The notes: a model not told the origin generated them from the sequence alone. 64,000 nucleotides of DNA from Priestia abyssalis (GCF_002019595.1 NZ_KV917369.1:2132417-2196416), one strand, 5' to 3'. Shown: positions 54,926-64,000, counted from the first letter of the stretch. Translations and numbers: made by a program.

Positions 54926-55324
54926 TTAAAACAAGACGGCGCTAAGAGCGTATTGCCCTGGTCCGATTAAAGCGATACCGATAACAACAGCGATTAAAAC
55001 AAGATTGAATTCATAACCGTTTTGAGACACCCAAAATCCATTTGGAGCATGAACTTTTACAATAGCGACCATCATCGTAACAGTGATTAATGCAGCGGCA
55101 AGGGCAGTGAAAAGACCTGCAGCAAACAACGCACCGCCGATCAACTCGGATAAACCGGCTAAAAGAGCCATCGTCACGCCAGGTTTTATTCCGATGGATT
55201 CCATCCAACCTCCCGTTCCTTTAAGTCCATAACCGCCAAACCAACCGAATAATTTTTGAGTCCCATGACCTATGAACGCCAATCCGATGACCAACCGTAT
55301 TAATAATAAACCTAAATCCATCAT
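54926..55324 (-). CDS. DoxX-family membrane protein
   Basis: 132 residues, four transmembrane helices: [59 protein letters not shown] and [15 protein letters not shown]. DoxX relatives in Bacillus (YfiD/CatD, MhqP) are linked to quinone and thiol stress. ATG 55324 or the next Met; GGGGGACC lies upstream. A near-perfect 19-bp palindrome at 55395-55413 in its upstream region fits control by a stress-sensing repressor. Exact function unknown. Confidence 0.85.
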   Translation of the reverse strand: MMDLGLLLIRLVIGLAFIGHGTQKLFGWFGGYGLKGTGGWMESIGIKPGVTMALLAGLSELIGGALFAAGLFTALAAALITVTMMVAIVKVHAPNGFWVSQNGYEFNLVLIAVVIGIALIGPGQYALSAVLF

Positions 55325-55394
55325 TTGAATGGTCCCCCTTAAAAAATGTGATTGATAAAATTAGTTCTGTTATTTTATATTCATAATTCTTTAA

Positions 55395-55413
55395 TTCGAG
55401 ACATTGTCCCGAA
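55395..55413 (-). promoter_or_regulatory. Palindromic operator upstream of doxX
   Basis: TTCGAGACA-T-TGTCCCGAA, nine-base arms with one mismatch. The TCGAGAnA core recalls MhqR-type boxes (TATCTCGAATTCGAGATA) but differs in spacing. The rest of 55325-55602 shows no gene. Confidence 0.55.
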
Positions 55414-55602
55414 AAATTTATATTGTAGGATGCCATGATTGGTTTTATATGCTACTATCTCTCCTTCCAGTTACATACTTTCCACTAATACATTTAATTG
55501 ATTTATCTTTATTTTAATGTAAAAATATAGCGGAACTAAAGGAAGTATCAATAGAAATTTTCGCTTTATTGATTTCTGAAATGACGTGCAAAACAAGATA
55601 GG

Positions 55603-55644
55603 AAAGAAGCGAACGATAAAAGTTTGACCCGTTCGCTTCTTTTT
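55603..55644 (-). terminator. Terminator after rocR
   Basis: AAAGAAGCGAAC / GTTCGCTTCTTT stem with an 18-base loop; on the minus strand it follows rocR by about ten bases. Confidence 0.85.
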
Positions 55645-55654
55645 GAGAGATAAT

Positions 55655-57088
55655 TTAAGAGAATTTGTGATGGACATCAATTTCAAGCTTCTTAATCCGA
55701 TACTGCAAGCTCTGACGGCTTAATCCAAGCAGCTTGGCGGTTTTGGAAATGTTGTATTGATGCTGCTTCAGAACATGTTCAATATAGTATTTTTCAAACG
55801 AATCCATTTGGGCTTTTAAGTCGACAGGTGAATTCGCATTTGCGTTAATGAATGATTGAACGTTTGAGGCAGGGGAAACGTTCTCTTTAAATTGCGATTT
55901 ATTTCGGTATTGAAATGGCAAATGAGCGTACATGATCATATCTTCATCCATCATAATGTTCATCGCTGCTTCAATGATATGCTCGAGTTCCCGGACATTA
56001 CCGGGCCAATCATAAGAAAGGAACGATTGGAGGACCTCTTCATTCATTCCTTTTACATCCATTTGAAATAGGACATTATATTTTTCGATAAAACGCTGCG
56101 CAAGCGGTAAAATATCTTCTTTCCGCTCCCGAAGCGGGGGAATGAACAAGGTGACGACGCCAAGACGGTAGTATAAGTCTTTTCGCATTCGGTTATTGGC
56201 GATGGCGTCAATCGGATCCTCGTTCATATTGGCAATGACCCTTACATCGATAGGAGTATCTTTCGTATCCCCGATTCGTCGGATGGTTTTTTCTTGCAGG
56301 GCCCGCAGCAATTTTGCCTGCAGCCCCGGGTTTAAGGAGTTGATTTCATCAAGTAAAAGGGTGCCGCCTTCTGCTTGTTCGAATAATCCGGGCTGATCGA
56401 GTGCACCTGTGAAAGCACCTCGTTTTGTACCGAATAAAAGGCTTTCGATTAAATTATCGGGAAGAGCGGCACAGTTTTGTGAGATGAATGGAGCGGCAGA
56501 GCGGCTGCTCCCGTTATGGATGCTTTGTGCAAACAATTCTTTTCCCGTTCCCGTTTCTCCGACAATCAATACATAAGAAGAAGTTCTGGTCGCCCGCTTC
56601 GCATTTTCGATTACTTCATAAATAGCAGGACTGTTCCCGATGATGCTGTCGAATGTAAATCTCGTATTGCCGTTTCGTTTCATATTTCCTTTAATGAGGC
56701 GTTCAAGCTTGGTCACGTCTTTGGCGATTTCAACGGCTCCTTGAATGGACCCGTTTTCAATGATCGGAAAGGTATGGTTGACGGTCGTAATCTCTTTTCC
56801 TTTGTTATTAAAATAGGTTTGTTTTACGTTGACCGCTTCTTTTCCGTTTTGTAAAGCTTGTACAAGCGTACTATCCTGTTCTTCCGTAAACATGAATACA
56901 TCCATCAACTTTTTGTTCAATACGTCTTGGATATCCATCGATTCAATTTCTGCCATCTTTTTATTATAAATGATGGTTTTTCCTGTTTCGTCTACTGCGT
57001 GAAGGCCAATGTCTACCTCGTTCAAGATTCTTTCATAAATTTTATTAACATATTGCAAGTATTCAAGCGTCTGTTGATGTTCTCCCAT
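55655..57088 (-). CDS. rocR: Sigma-54-dependent transcriptional activator RocR
   Basis: 477 residues, enhancer-binding protein for arginine/ornithine catabolism. N-terminal PAS sensor (about 1-125, GLHAVDETGKTIIYNKKM); AAA+ domain from about 143 with Walker A GETGTGKE (177-184), sigma-54 contact loop GAFTGA (224-229) and arginine-finger region; C-terminal Fis-type helix-turn-helix (ISKTAKLLGLSRQSLQYRIK). Divergent from rocADG, whose promoter is a perfect sigma-54 site; UAS-like dyads lie between. In B. subtilis RocR responds to ornithine or citrulline. Start ATG 57088 follows GGGAG. Confidence 0.93.
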   Translation of the reverse strand: MGEHQQTLEYLQYVNKIYERILNEVDIGLHAVDETGKTIIYNKKMAEIESMDIQDVLNKKLMDVFMFTEEQDSTLVQALQNGKEAVNVKQTYFNNKGKEITTVNHTFPIIENGSIQGAVEIAKDVTKLERLIKGNMKRNGNTRFTFDSIIGNSPAIYEVIENAKRATRTSSYVLIVGETGTGKELFAQSIHNGSSRSAAPFISQNCAALPDNLIESLLFGTKRGAFTGALDQPGLFEQAEGGTLLLDEINSLNPGLQAKLLRALQEKTIRRIGDTKDTPIDVRVIANMNEDPIDAIANNRMRKDLYYRLGVVTLFIPPLRERKEDILPLAQRFIEKYNVLFQMDVKGMNEEVLQSFLSYDWPGNVRELEHIIEAAMNIMMDEDMIMYAHLPFQYRNKSQFKENVSPASNVQSFINANANSPVDLKAQMDSFEKYYIEHVLKQHQYNISKTAKLLGLSRQSLQYRIKKLEIDVHHKFS

Positions 57089-57150
57089 GATTCTGTTTCT
57101 CCCTTATATCAACGTCTTCTTTTTAGTTTTAGCATAATATTTTTGTTTCT

Positions 57151-57209
57151 GCAAACATATTTTGCATTAATTAGTGCAATTAAATTATGCATATGCAAAT
57201 AAAGTTTGC
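57151..57209. promoter_or_regulatory. RocR upstream activating sequences
   Basis: Nested inverted repeats: GCAAAC (57151-57156) with GTTTGC (57204-57209), TTTGCATTAATTAGTGCAA, and TTATGCATATGCAAATAA. They lie about 200 bp upstream of the rocA -24/-12 element and 60 bp from rocR, the usual enhancer distance. Confidence 0.65.
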
Positions 57210-57404
57210 TGTATTTTATAGAAAAATACAGACTTTACATACTGAAAATGCCAAAAAATTGATCATATTAGAAGGAGGTTAAAATTTTTTCTGCTGATTC
57301 TGCACTATTTTTTTAGAAAAAAACGTGTAATAACAAGGATTATAAGCGATAAATAGCCGTTTTTCTGTATGTAAAAATTATTTTGTCACCAGAAATTCAA
57401 AAAG

Positions 57405-57421
57405 TTGGCACGTAACTTGCA
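57405..57421 (+). promoter_or_regulatory. Sigma-54 (SigL) promoter of rocADG
   Basis: TTGGCACGTAACTTGCA: GG at 57407-57408 and GC at 57419-57420, exactly ten bases between, matching the -24/-12 consensus at every key base. Confidence 0.95.
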
Positions 57422-57467
57422 TAATAATATTAGCGAAGAACATAATTCGTTTAGGAGGAACCAAATC

Positions 57468-59015
57468 ATGACAGTACCTTACAAACACGAACCATTTACG
57501 AACTTTACAATTGAAGAAAACAAAAAGGCGTTTCAGGACGCTTTGGCATATGTACAAACGCAATTAGGGAAAGAATACCCGCTTGTGATCGGCGGAGAAT
57601 ACATTGCGACTGAACAAAAAGTTGTATCTATTAATCCTGCCAATAAAGAGGAAGTAATCGGAAGTGTTTCGATGGCGGATCAAGAATTGGCGGAAAAAGC
57701 GATGCAGGCAGCATTGACGACATTTGAAACATGGAAGAAGTGGAAGCCTGAGCACCGTGCGAACATTTTATTCCGTGCCGCTGCCATCATGCGCCGCCGC
57801 AAACATGAATTTTCGGCTTACCTGGTGAAAGAAGCCGGGAAACCATGGAAGGAAGCCGACGCTGATACGGCGGAAGCGATTGACTTCTTGGAATTTTATG
57901 CACGCCAAATGCTGAAATTGAAAGACGGTATTCCAGTCAACAGCCGCGAAGGCGAGTTCAACCAATTCCATTACATTCCGCTTGGTGTTGGAATCATCAT
58001 TTCTCCATTCAACTTCCCGTTAGCCATCATGGCGGGAACGACGGTAGCGGCCATCGTGTCTGGAAACACGGTATTGTTAAAACCGGCTAACTCGACTCCG
58101 GTCATTGCGGCGAAGTTTGTGGAATTGATGGAAGAAGCGGGCCTTCCGGCAGGCGTCTTAAACTTCGTTCCGGGAAGCGGCTCCCAAATTGGTGACTACT
58201 TAGTCGATCATCCGAAAACACGTTTCGTATCCTTTACAGGTTCCCGTGAAGTGGGCTGCCGTATTTATGAGCGTGCGGCGAAAGTACATCCAGGTCAAAT
58301 CTGGTTGAAACGTGTCATCGCTGAAATGGGCGGTAAAGATACGATGGTGATCGATAAAGATGCAGACTTGGATTTAGCGGCATCGTCGATCGTCTACTCG
58401 GCTTTCGGCTTCTCCGGTCAAAAATGCTCCGCAGGTTCCCGTGCAGTCGTTCACCAAGACGTGTATGATGAAGTGCTGCAAAAAGCGGTCGCGTTAACGA
58501 AAACATTAACTCTTGGCAACCCGGAAGATGTGAACACATACATGGGGCCAGTGATTGATGACAGATCATACAGCAAAATCATGAAGTACATTGAAATCGG
58601 GAAAGAAGAAGGCAAGCTGATGACAGGCGGTGAAGGAGACGATTCCAAAGGCTACTTCATCCAGCCGACGATTTTTGCGGACCTTGACCAAGACTCTCGT
58701 TTAATGCAAGAAGAAATCTTCGGTCCGGTTGTGGCGTTCTGCAAAGCACGTGATTTTGATCATATGATGGAAATCGCCAACAACACGGATTACGGATTAA
58801 CTGGTGCGCTTGTGTCCAACAACCGCGAACACATCGAGCGTGCACGTGAAGAATTCCATGTCGGAAACTTATACTTCAACCGCGGATGCACAGGCGCCAT
58901 CGTAGGCTACCAGCCATTCGGCGGATTCAACATGTCCGGTACGGATTCGAAAGCGGGCGGCCCTGATTACTTGCTTCTTCATATGCAAGCGAAAACAACG
59001 TCTGAAATGCTATAA
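57468..59015 (+). CDS. rocA: 1-pyrroline-5-carboxylate dehydrogenase
   Basis: 515 residues, the B. subtilis RocA length. NAD-dependent aldehyde dehydrogenase that oxidises glutamate semialdehyde (from ornithine or proline) to glutamate. Active-site Cys320 in [10 protein letters not shown], general-base Glu in [13 protein letters not shown] motif [14 protein letters not shown]-terminal [19 protein letters not shown] is diagnostic of this subfamily. ATG 57468 follows TAGGAGGAAC. Heads rocA-rocD-rocG behind the SigL promoter. Confidence 0.97.
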   Translation: MTVPYKHEPFTNFTIEENKKAFQDALAYVQTQLGKEYPLVIGGEYIATEQKVVSINPANKEEVIGSVSMADQELAEKAMQAALTTFETWKKWKPEHRANILFRAAAIMRRRKHEFSAYLVKEAGKPWKEADADTAEAIDFLEFYARQMLKLKDGIPVNSREGEFNQFHYIPLGVGIIISPFNFPLAIMAGTTVAAIVSGNTVLLKPANSTPVIAAKFVELMEEAGLPAGVLNFVPGSGSQIGDYLVDHPKTRFVSFTGSREVGCRIYERAAKVHPGQIWLKRVIAEMGGKDTMVIDKDADLDLAASSIVYSAFGFSGQKCSAGSRAVVHQDVYDEVLQKAVALTKTLTLGNPEDVNTYMGPVIDDRSYSKIMKYIEIGKEEGKLMTGGEGDDSKGYFIQPTIFADLDQDSRLMQEEIFGPVVAFCKARDFDHMMEIANNTDYGLTGALVSNNREHIERAREEFHVGNLYFNRGCTGAIVGYQPFGGFNMSGTDSKAGGPDYLLLHMQAKTTSEML

Positions 59016-59038
59016 TCTATAAAGTGATATATGAATTT

Positions 59039-59066
59039 GAGAGGGGAGCTCTTGATGCTCCCTCTC
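59039..59066 (+). promoter_or_regulatory. Intercistronic hairpin between rocA and rocD
   Basis: GAGAGGGGAGC pairs with GCTCCCTCTC (one bulged G) but has no T run after it, so it is more likely an RNA-processing or stability element than a terminator. Confidence 0.55.
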
Positions 59067-59100
59067 TTCAAAACAAAAGACTTTGAGGGAGGAACTAAAA

Positions 59101-60303
59101 ATGACAACTACTACAAAAACGACAAAAATTATTGATCAAACTCAAAAATTTGGTGCGAATAACTATCATCCGCTGCCAATCGTTATTTCGGAAGCAGAAG
59201 GTGTGTGGGTAAAAGATCCGGAAGGAAAAGAATATATGGATATGTTAAGTGCATATTCAGCAGTCAACCAGGGCCACCGTCATCCTAAAATCATTGCAGC
59301 ATTAAAAGAGCAGGCCGACCGTGTGACATTAACATCGCGTGCATTCCATAACGATCAACTTGGTCCTTGGTACGAGAAAATTTGTCAATTAACAAACAAG
59401 GATATGGCTCTTCCGATGAACACAGGTGCAGAAGCGGTTGAAACGGCCATCAAAGCAGCTCGCCGCTGGGGCTACGAAGTGAAAGGAATCGCGGATAATC
59501 AAGCGGAAATCATTGCATGTGTCGGCAACTTCCACGGCCGTACTATGACAGCGGTTTCTTTATCGTCAGAAGCGGAATATCAAAGAGGATTCGGTCCGAT
59601 GCTTCCAGGTATTAAATTAATTCCGTATGGAGACCTTGAGGCATTGAAGGCGGCAATTACACCGAATACTGCTGCATTCTTAATCGAGCCAATTCAAGGA
59701 GAAGCGGGAATTGTTTTACCTCCAGAAGGATTTTTGAAGGCAGCCTCCGAATTATGTAAGGAGCAGCAAGTATTATTCATCGCAGATGAAATTCAAGTAG
59801 GGCTTGCACGTACAGGGAAAATGTTTGCATGCGAATGGGAAGGTGTAGAGCCTGACATGCTGATTTTAGGAAAAGCGCTCGGAGGTGGTGTATTTCCGAT
59901 TTCTTGTGTCGTAGCAAATAAAGATATTTTAGGCGTCTTTAACCCTGGGTCTCACGGTTCGACATTCGGAGGAAACCCGTTGGCTTGCGCTGTATCTGTT
60001 GCGGCGTTGGAAGTTCTTGAAGAAGAGGGCTTATCACAGCGCTCACTAGAATTAGGAGAGTATTTCAAACAAAAATTATCAGAAATCAATAACCCAATTA
60101 TTAAAGAAGTACGCGGAAGAGGATTATTCATTGGAGTGGAATTAACTGAAGCGGCAAGACCATATTGCGAAAAGTTGAAAGAAGAAGGCCTATTATGCAA
60201 AGAAACACATGATACGGTCATTCGCTTCGCGCCGCCTCTAGTTATTTCGAAAGAGGACTTAGACTGGGCGATTGAAAAAATCAACCGCGTCCTATCTGCT
60301 TAA
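59101..60303 (+). CDS. rocD: Ornithine aminotransferase
   Basis: 400 residues, class III PLP aminotransferase; moves the delta-amino group of ornithine to 2-oxoglutarate, giving glutamate semialdehyde for RocA. PLP lysine is Lys258 in [33 protein letters not shown] and [12 protein letters not shown] are the cofactor-phosphate and substrate loops; [15 protein letters not shown] contains the PLP-ring Asp. ATG 59101 follows GGGAGGAAC. Second gene of the roc operon. Confidence 0.97.
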   Translation: MTTTTKTTKIIDQTQKFGANNYHPLPIVISEAEGVWVKDPEGKEYMDMLSAYSAVNQGHRHPKIIAALKEQADRVTLTSRAFHNDQLGPWYEKICQLTNKDMALPMNTGAEAVETAIKAARRWGYEVKGIADNQAEIIACVGNFHGRTMTAVSLSSEAEYQRGFGPMLPGIKLIPYGDLEALKAAITPNTAAFLIEPIQGEAGIVLPPEGFLKAASELCKEQQVLFIADEIQVGLARTGKMFACEWEGVEPDMLILGKALGGGVFPISCVVANKDILGVFNPGSHGSTFGGNPLACAVSVAALEVLEEEGLSQRSLELGEYFKQKLSEINNPIIKEVRGRGLFIGVELTEAARPYCEKLKEEGLLCKETHDTVIRFAPPLVISKEDLDWAIEKINRVLSA

Positions 60304-60367
60304 TGTAAAAGGAGATTTTTGTCTTGGTTGAACCCAATATTCTATCATAATGTATGAGGTGTGAAGG

Positions 60368-61660
60368 ATGCCTGCTGAAACGGTATTAAATACGATGTCA
60401 AAAGAACAAAAACAAGAGAAAGAATCACTAAATTTATTTTACTCCACTCAAACGGTTATTGAAAACGCCTTGAATAAATTAGGTTATACAGAAGAAGTAT
60501 TCGAATTGCTGAAAGAACCGGTTCGTTTATTAACGGTTCGCATTCCGGTACGCATGGACGACGGAACGGTAAAAGTATTCACAGGATATCGATCCCAGCA
60601 TAATGATGCTGTAGGACCGACAAAAGGCGGAGTTCGTTTTCATCCGGAAGTGAGTGAAGATGAAGTGAAGGCCTTATCGATTTGGATGAGCTTAAAATGC
60701 GGAATAGCCAATCTTCCATACGGGGGCGGGAAAGGCGGAATCGTTTGCGACCCACGCAAAATGTCATTCGGTGAGCTTGAGCGTCTAAGCCGTGGATATG
60801 TACGTGCCATCAGTCAGATTGTGGGGCCGACAAAAGATATTCCGGCACCGGACGTCTATACAAACTCACAAATTATGGCATGGATGATGGATGAATACAG
60901 TCGTCTTCGCGAGTTTGATTCTCCCGGTTTTATTACAGGTAAACCGCTTGTGCTGGGTGGATCTCATGGGCGTGAAACAGCAACGGCACGCGGTGTGACC
61001 ATTTGTATTGAAGAAGCGGTGAAGAAAAAGGGCATCGATTTGCAGGGGGCTCGTGTCGTTATCCAGGGATTCGGGAATGCCGGAAGTTTCTTGGCCAAGT
61101 TCATGCATGACGCAGGAGCGAAGGTCATCGGGATTTCAGATGTATACGGCGGCCTTCATGATCCGAACGGTCTTGATATTGACTATTTATTAGACCGACG
61201 TGATAGTTTTGGGACAGTATCACAGCTCTTTAAAAACACGATTACAAATGAAGAGTTGCTGGAATTGGATTGTGATATTTTAGTTCCGGCAGCTATCTCA
61301 AACCAAATTACGGCAGAAAATGCGGATCGCATTCAAGCATCTATCGTCGTGGAAGCGGCAAATGGGCCGACAACACTGGAAGCGACGAAGATTTTATCTG
61401 AAAAAGGCATCCTTCTTGTACCAGATATTTTGGCGAGCGCAGGCGGTGTTACCGTATCTTATTTTGAATGGGTTCAAAATAACCAAGGGTATTATTGGCC
61501 GGAAGAAGAAGTTGCAGAAAAGCTGAAAAAAGTGATGGTTGACTCTTTTGACAGCATTTATCAAACGGCCCAATCCCATAAAGTTGACATGCGTTTAGCG
61601 GCTTATATGGTTGGAATTCGTAAAGTAGCTGAGGCATCACGTTTTAGAGGCTGGGTATAA
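60368..61660 (+). CDS. rocG: Glutamate dehydrogenase, catabolic type
   Basis: 430 residues. NAD-dependent deamination of glutamate to 2-oxoglutarate, the end of the ornithine/arginine route. The catalytic lysine segment is MSLKCGIANLPYGGGKGG, proton-donor Lys/Asp lie around PTKDIPAPDVYTNSQIMAWM, and the Rossmann motif is VVIQGFGNAGSF. ATG 60368 has GTGAAGG upstream; an in-frame ATG nine codons later would also work. It lies 64 bases after rocD with no terminator, so rocG is in the operon here, whereas B. subtilis keeps it apart. Confidence 0.96.
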   Translation: MPAETVLNTMSKEQKQEKESLNLFYSTQTVIENALNKLGYTEEVFELLKEPVRLLTVRIPVRMDDGTVKVFTGYRSQHNDAVGPTKGGVRFHPEVSEDEVKALSIWMSLKCGIANLPYGGGKGGIVCDPRKMSFGELERLSRGYVRAISQIVGPTKDIPAPDVYTNSQIMAWMMDEYSRLREFDSPGFITGKPLVLGGSHGRETATARGVTICIEEAVKKKGIDLQGARVVIQGFGNAGSFLAKFMHDAGAKVIGISDVYGGLHDPNGLDIDYLLDRRDSFGTVSQLFKNTITNEELLELDCDILVPAAISNQITAENADRIQASIVVEAANGPTTLEATKILSEKGILLVPDILASAGGVTVSYFEWVQNNQGYYWPEEEVAEKLKKVMVDSFDSIYQTAQSHKVDMRLAAYMVGIRKVAEASRFRGWV

Positions 61661-61680
61661 TAGATAATGGGTAAATGAGT

Positions 61681-61726
61681 TGCACCCCAATTGTTAGGCA
61701 CTAACAATTGGGGTGCAGCTTTTTTA
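61681..61726. terminator. Terminator between convergent rocG and the phosphatase-like gene
   Basis: Stem TGCACCCCAATTGTTA / TAACAATTGGGGTGCA, loop GGCAC, then seven T residues on the plus strand. Confidence 0.95.
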
Positions 61727-62461
61727 TTCCTCGTCGACCCCATGCGGTTTCTCGTCATCTTGAGCAGATAGTAAAGCTGGTTCACTTTTTACCCGTGATT
61801 GGCATTTTGTCTGGAAGTCAAAGGGAATCACTTGTTCATATGGAGGAGGCATTAACTCGGCGTGAAGGTTGTTTGAATACGGAGTGTCGATTACGCCATG
61901 CTTACTGTTCTTTTGCTTCTTTAGTTGTTTAATGATCAATTTTGCTATTTGTCTCCCCAGCTCAAGTCCTTCGGTATTATCACTTGGAAAATGGACACCG
62001 GCATATAAACGGGAGTCGGCACATTCTTCGGCAAGTTTGCGCAGTTGCTGCTTTTCGGCTGGAAAGAAATAGCTTAACATCTCTTCGCAGCAGCCCGCCA
62101 CTGTTCCGTGTCCTGCCGGATAAGAAGGATGGCGCGGGGTGCATACGATCGTTTCTAAATCAGCATCGAGCTGATTGGGACGGGCGACCATCCATTTGAA
62201 CTTGTAATACCATGTGATGACCAGCGTATCATTTATAGCAGCGTGAATACATGCTAAAATCCGCGCTGCTTTTGCTGCGGGGACGCCATATGTGTCAATG
62301 AGTCGGTCAATAATGGGTGTAAATTGTTTCGTGGGTGCTCCAGTTCCCCAATATTTCGCGATTTGCGTTTCAGACGGAGTAATCTTTGTTAAGGTTTGCT
62401 GAACGACCTCAAGTTCCTTATTCCAATCGATTTTTTTAGGGTGACGAATCGTTAAAGTCAC
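61724..62461 (-). CDS. Vanadium-haloperoxidase/PAP2-like phosphatase, main part
   Basis: 245 residues of the PAP2/vanadium-dependent haloperoxidase fold. The three phosphate/vanadate motifs are in order: KWMVARPNQ (near residue 90), PRHPSYPAGHGTVAG (near 108-122, with the central Ser-Gly-His variant PAGH) and SRLYAGVHFPSDNTEGLELG (near 150). No signal peptide. Homologues I remember begin about 50 residues earlier, and those residues are encoded by the overlapping frame at 62458-62613: the two are joined at an A7 run with one base missing. Thus either a broken gene, a sequencing indel or a programmed shift. A GTG at the junction gives little support for independent translation. Confidence 0.75.
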   Translation of the reverse strand: MTLTIRHPKKIDWNKELEVVQQTLTKITPSETQIAKYWGTGAPTKQFTPIIDRLIDTYGVPAAKAARILACIHAAINDTLVITWYYKFKWMVARPNQLDADLETIVCTPRHPSYPAGHGTVAGCCEEMLSYFFPAEKQQLRKLAEECADSRLYAGVHFPSDNTEGLELGRQIAKLIIKQLKKQKNSKHGVIDTPYSNNLHAELMPPPYEQVIPFDFQTKCQSRVKSEPALLSAQDDEKPHGVDEE

Positions 62462-62613
62462 TTTTTTTCATCAAGGGTCATTAATTTTCCGTCTTTACGC
62501 AGTTTGAAGAAAAATAGATTCCACGAGTTTGCTAGTGGTTCCTCTGGATTTGAGGGAGGAGACGATTCGCCTGCATAAGGCAGTTTTGTCCATCGTTGAT
62601 AATCTTTCTTCAT
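62458..62613 (-). CDS. N-terminal part of the split haloperoxidase-like gene
   Basis: 51 residues starting MKKDYQRWTKLPYAGESSPP, Pro-rich, ending LMTLDEKK at TGA 62460-62458. ATG 62613 follows GGAGAGAAAAAA. The last codons GAA AAA AAG contain the heptamer A-AAA-AAG in the reading frame, a classic -1 slippery sequence; slipping back one base continues GTG ACT into the 245-residue part. The fused product would be about 297 residues. The slip versus indel question is open. Confidence 0.7.
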   Translation of the reverse strand: MKKDYQRWTKLPYAGESSPPSNPEEPLANSWNLFFFKLRKDGKLMTLDEKK

Positions 62614-62720
62614 TTTTTTCTCTCCATTGTATATAAGATTTTCTTCTATAGTATGCAAGCCGTTTCTTCGTGGAGCGGTGAAAAAGCCCCGATTTTTATG
62701 GAAGATATTACGATTTAAAA

Positions 62721-62772
62721 ATTTGGCGTTTCCCTGCCAAAAAATTTGGCGAAATGCCTATTTATTTGGCAG
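62721..62772 (+). promoter_or_regulatory. Enhancer-like TTTGGC repeats upstream of the permease
   Basis: Alternating half-sites TTTGGCG, GCCAAA, TTTGGCG, TGCC and TTTGGCA in both orientations, 40-90 bp upstream of a sigma-54 promoter. They do not resemble the TGCA-type dyads upstream of rocA. Confidence 0.55.
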
Positions 62773-62811
62773 ATTTGTTCAAAGAATGTTAACATTTCAA
62801 GTTTTTGAATC

Positions 62812-62828
62812 TGGCATAAAACTTGCAT
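62812..62828 (+). promoter_or_regulatory. Sigma-54 (SigL) promoter of the permease
   Basis: TGGCATAAAACTTGCAT: GG 62813-62814 and GC 62825-62826 with ten bases between. Confidence 0.9.
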
Positions 62829-62878
62829 AAATGTTTAGTGTAGAAAGAATCATCTGAAAAGTATATTCATTTTCTTTG

Positions 62879-62892
62879 TGTAAGCGCATTCT
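62879..62892 (+). promoter_or_regulatory. cre-like site in the permease leader
   Basis: TGTAAGCGCATTCT matches the cre consensus except for the final base; downstream of the sigma-54 start, 28 bases before the ATG. CcpA roadblock control is plausible. Confidence 0.45.
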
Positions 62893-62919
62893 TGTTTTTG
62901 TCAGAAAAGGAGAGATTCA

Positions 62920-64000
62920 ATGAACATCGAACAGCATCAAACGCATGAATTAAAGCGAACGATGAAATCAAGGCATTTATTCATGATTTCATTAGGGGGA
63001 GTTATTGGAACTGGATTTTTTCTCGGATCAGGCTATACCATTAACGAAGCGGGTCCTATTGGTGCCATTATTGCCTATTTAGTAGGCGGGTTTATTATGT
63101 ATTTAACGATGCTGTGTTTAGGAGAGCTTTCGGTGGCGATGCCGGTATCTGGTTCCTTTCAAACGTATACGACGAAGTTTATCGGTCCTGCGACCGGTTT
63201 TGCTATCGGATGGCTTTATTGGCTCGGATGGGCAGTGACGGTAGCGCTAGAGTTTTTAGCTGCAGGGCAATTGATGCAAAGGTGGTTTCCGGATTCGCCG
63301 ATTTGGATGTGGTGTGCGCTGTTTGCTTCGCTGTTGTTTTTGTTAAATGCTTTATCGGCTAAAGCATTCGGTGAGGCGGAATTTTGGTTTTCGAGCATTA
63401 AAGTTGTGGCTATTATTATGTTCATCATTCTTGGCGGTGCGGCAATGTTTGGATTAATCGACATGAAAGACGGGCAAGAAGCACCGTTTTTCTCCAATTT
63501 CTTTTCTGAAGGTCTTTTTCCGAATGGAATCACCGCGCTGTTGATTACGATGATTACTGTTAACTTTTCCTTCCAAGGAACGGAGTTGATAGGGATCGCT
63601 GCAGGAGAAAGTGAGAATCCGGAAAAAACGATTCCGCGTTCTATTAAACAAACGGTTTGGCGTACGCTTGTCTTTTTCGTATTATCCGTGGCGATTGTGG
63701 CAGCAATGATTCCGATGGAAAAAGCGGGAGTGGTGGAGAGCCCGTTTGTAGTTGTGTTAGACAGTATTGGTGTTCCATATGCTGCTGATATTATGAATTT
63801 TATTATTTTAACGGCACTCTTGTCTGTTGGAAACTCCGGACTTTATGCAGCGACACGTATGCTTTACTCTCTTTCAAAAGAAGGAATGGCATCGAAAAAG
63901 CTTGGAGAAGTGAATCATCGCGGCGTTCCGATGAACGCATTGCTTTTGACATTGGGCATTGCTTTGTTATCGCTTCTTTCAAGTGTTGTTGCTGCCGAAA
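62920..64000 (+). CDS. Amino-acid permease (RocE/RocC/LysP type), 3' end outside window
   Basis: At least 360 residues of an APC-superfamily permease, open to the window end. [40 protein letters not shown] and [20 protein letters not shown] are the amino-acid transporter (AAT) signatures; about ten membrane helices are in view. ATG 62920 follows AAAGGAGAG. The sigma-54 promoter and adjacent roc genes suggest arginine, ornithine or a related amino acid; the separate enhancer type leaves another substrate possible. Confidence 0.93.
   Translation, partial: MNIEQHQTHELKRTMKSRHLFMISLGGVIGTGFFLGSGYTINEAGPIGAIIAYLVGGFIMYLTMLCLGELSVAMPVSGSFQTYTTKFIGPATGFAIGWLYWLGWAVTVALEFLAAGQLMQRWFPDSPIWMWCALFASLLFLLNALSAKAFGEAEFWFSSIKVVAIIMFIILGGAAMFGLIDMKDGQEAPFFSNFFSEGLFPNGITALLITMITVNFSFQGTELIGIAAGESENPEKTIPRSIKQTVWRTLVFFVLSVAIVAAMIPMEKAGVVESPFVVVLDSIGVPYAADIMNFIILTALLSVGNSGLYAATRMLYSLSKEGMASKKLGEVNHRGVPMNALLLTLGIALLSLLSSVVAAE

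Overview
The window comes from a low-GC, endospore-forming member of the Bacillaceae (Bacillus sensu lato). Evidence is the gene content and order: a tricistronic gerA-type germinant receptor operon, scoC, tnrA, hutP-antiterminated hut genes, roc genes driven by sigma-54 promoters, yclNOP, citS-citT-yflP, odhAB and sucCD, together with AGGAGG-type ribosome sites, TTG/GTG starts and cre boxes. The genus cannot be fixed from the sequence alone. No rRNA, tRNA, CRISPR array or intact mobile element is visible.

Layout. (1) 0-12.2 kb, galactoside use: a truncated MelR-like LacI regulator, the ABC importer melEDC, a GH36 alpha-galactosidase, a pseudogene scrap, an HPr gene, a second LacI regulator and the divergent Leloir operon galKET. 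Raffinose-type sugars would be imported, hydrolysed and fed into glycolysis; the importer ATPase is not encoded here. (2) 12.4-19.3 kb: an orphan 74-aa protein, a medium-chain acyl-CoA synthetase, a Fur/MerR-boxed iron-siderophore permease operon (yclNOP, no binding protein) and a MerR regulator. (3) 19.4-34.4 kb, TCA cycle and citrate: odhAB, a CitMHS citrate carrier, the CitS-CitT sensor pair with the TctC-like YflP, a 52-aa protein, sucCD and icd. (4) 34.5-39.8 kb, an eroded stretch: an AbrB-type membrane protein and regulators scoC and tnrA lie among truncated genes (AtuA-family scrap, alpha-carbonic anhydrase, a TOTE-type primase-helicase, an SRPBCC protein, an IS3-type orfA). (5) 39.9-43.8 kb: minus-strand ger operon. 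(6) 44-50.7 kb: a second CitMHS carrier, an HPr-like protein without the catalytic His, a sugar-binding-type protein, an AtuA/DUF4387 pair, a Mn riboswitch with its TerC exporter, and a paralogue of the 52-aa protein. (7) 51-64 kb, amino-acid catabolism: hutPHU, a DoxX protein, rocR divergent from rocA-rocD-rocG, a vanadium-haloperoxidase/PAP2-like gene split by a frameshift at an A7 run, and an amino-acid permease with its own sigma-54 promoter (runs off the window).

The most interesting signal is non-coding. At least six promoters share one architecture: tandem 9-bp GAACAAAAT boxes at a fixed phase about 46 and 55 bp upstream of a TTTACA -35 element, then a 17-18 bp spacer and a TATGAT-like -10. 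Five of them are followed by a catabolite (cre) box in the leader. They precede odhAB, both citrate carriers, the first 52-aa protein and sucCD; a sixth lies before the Mn riboswitch and a weaker seventh before the second 52-aa protein. This looks like a TCA/citrate regulon with an unidentified activator. A second non-coding family is a ~130-bp hairpin-bearing dispersed repeat with three copies and one internally deleted relic.

Coordinates of short sites were read by eye and may be off by a base or two. Family assignments rest on recognised motifs and remembered homologues, not on a search.
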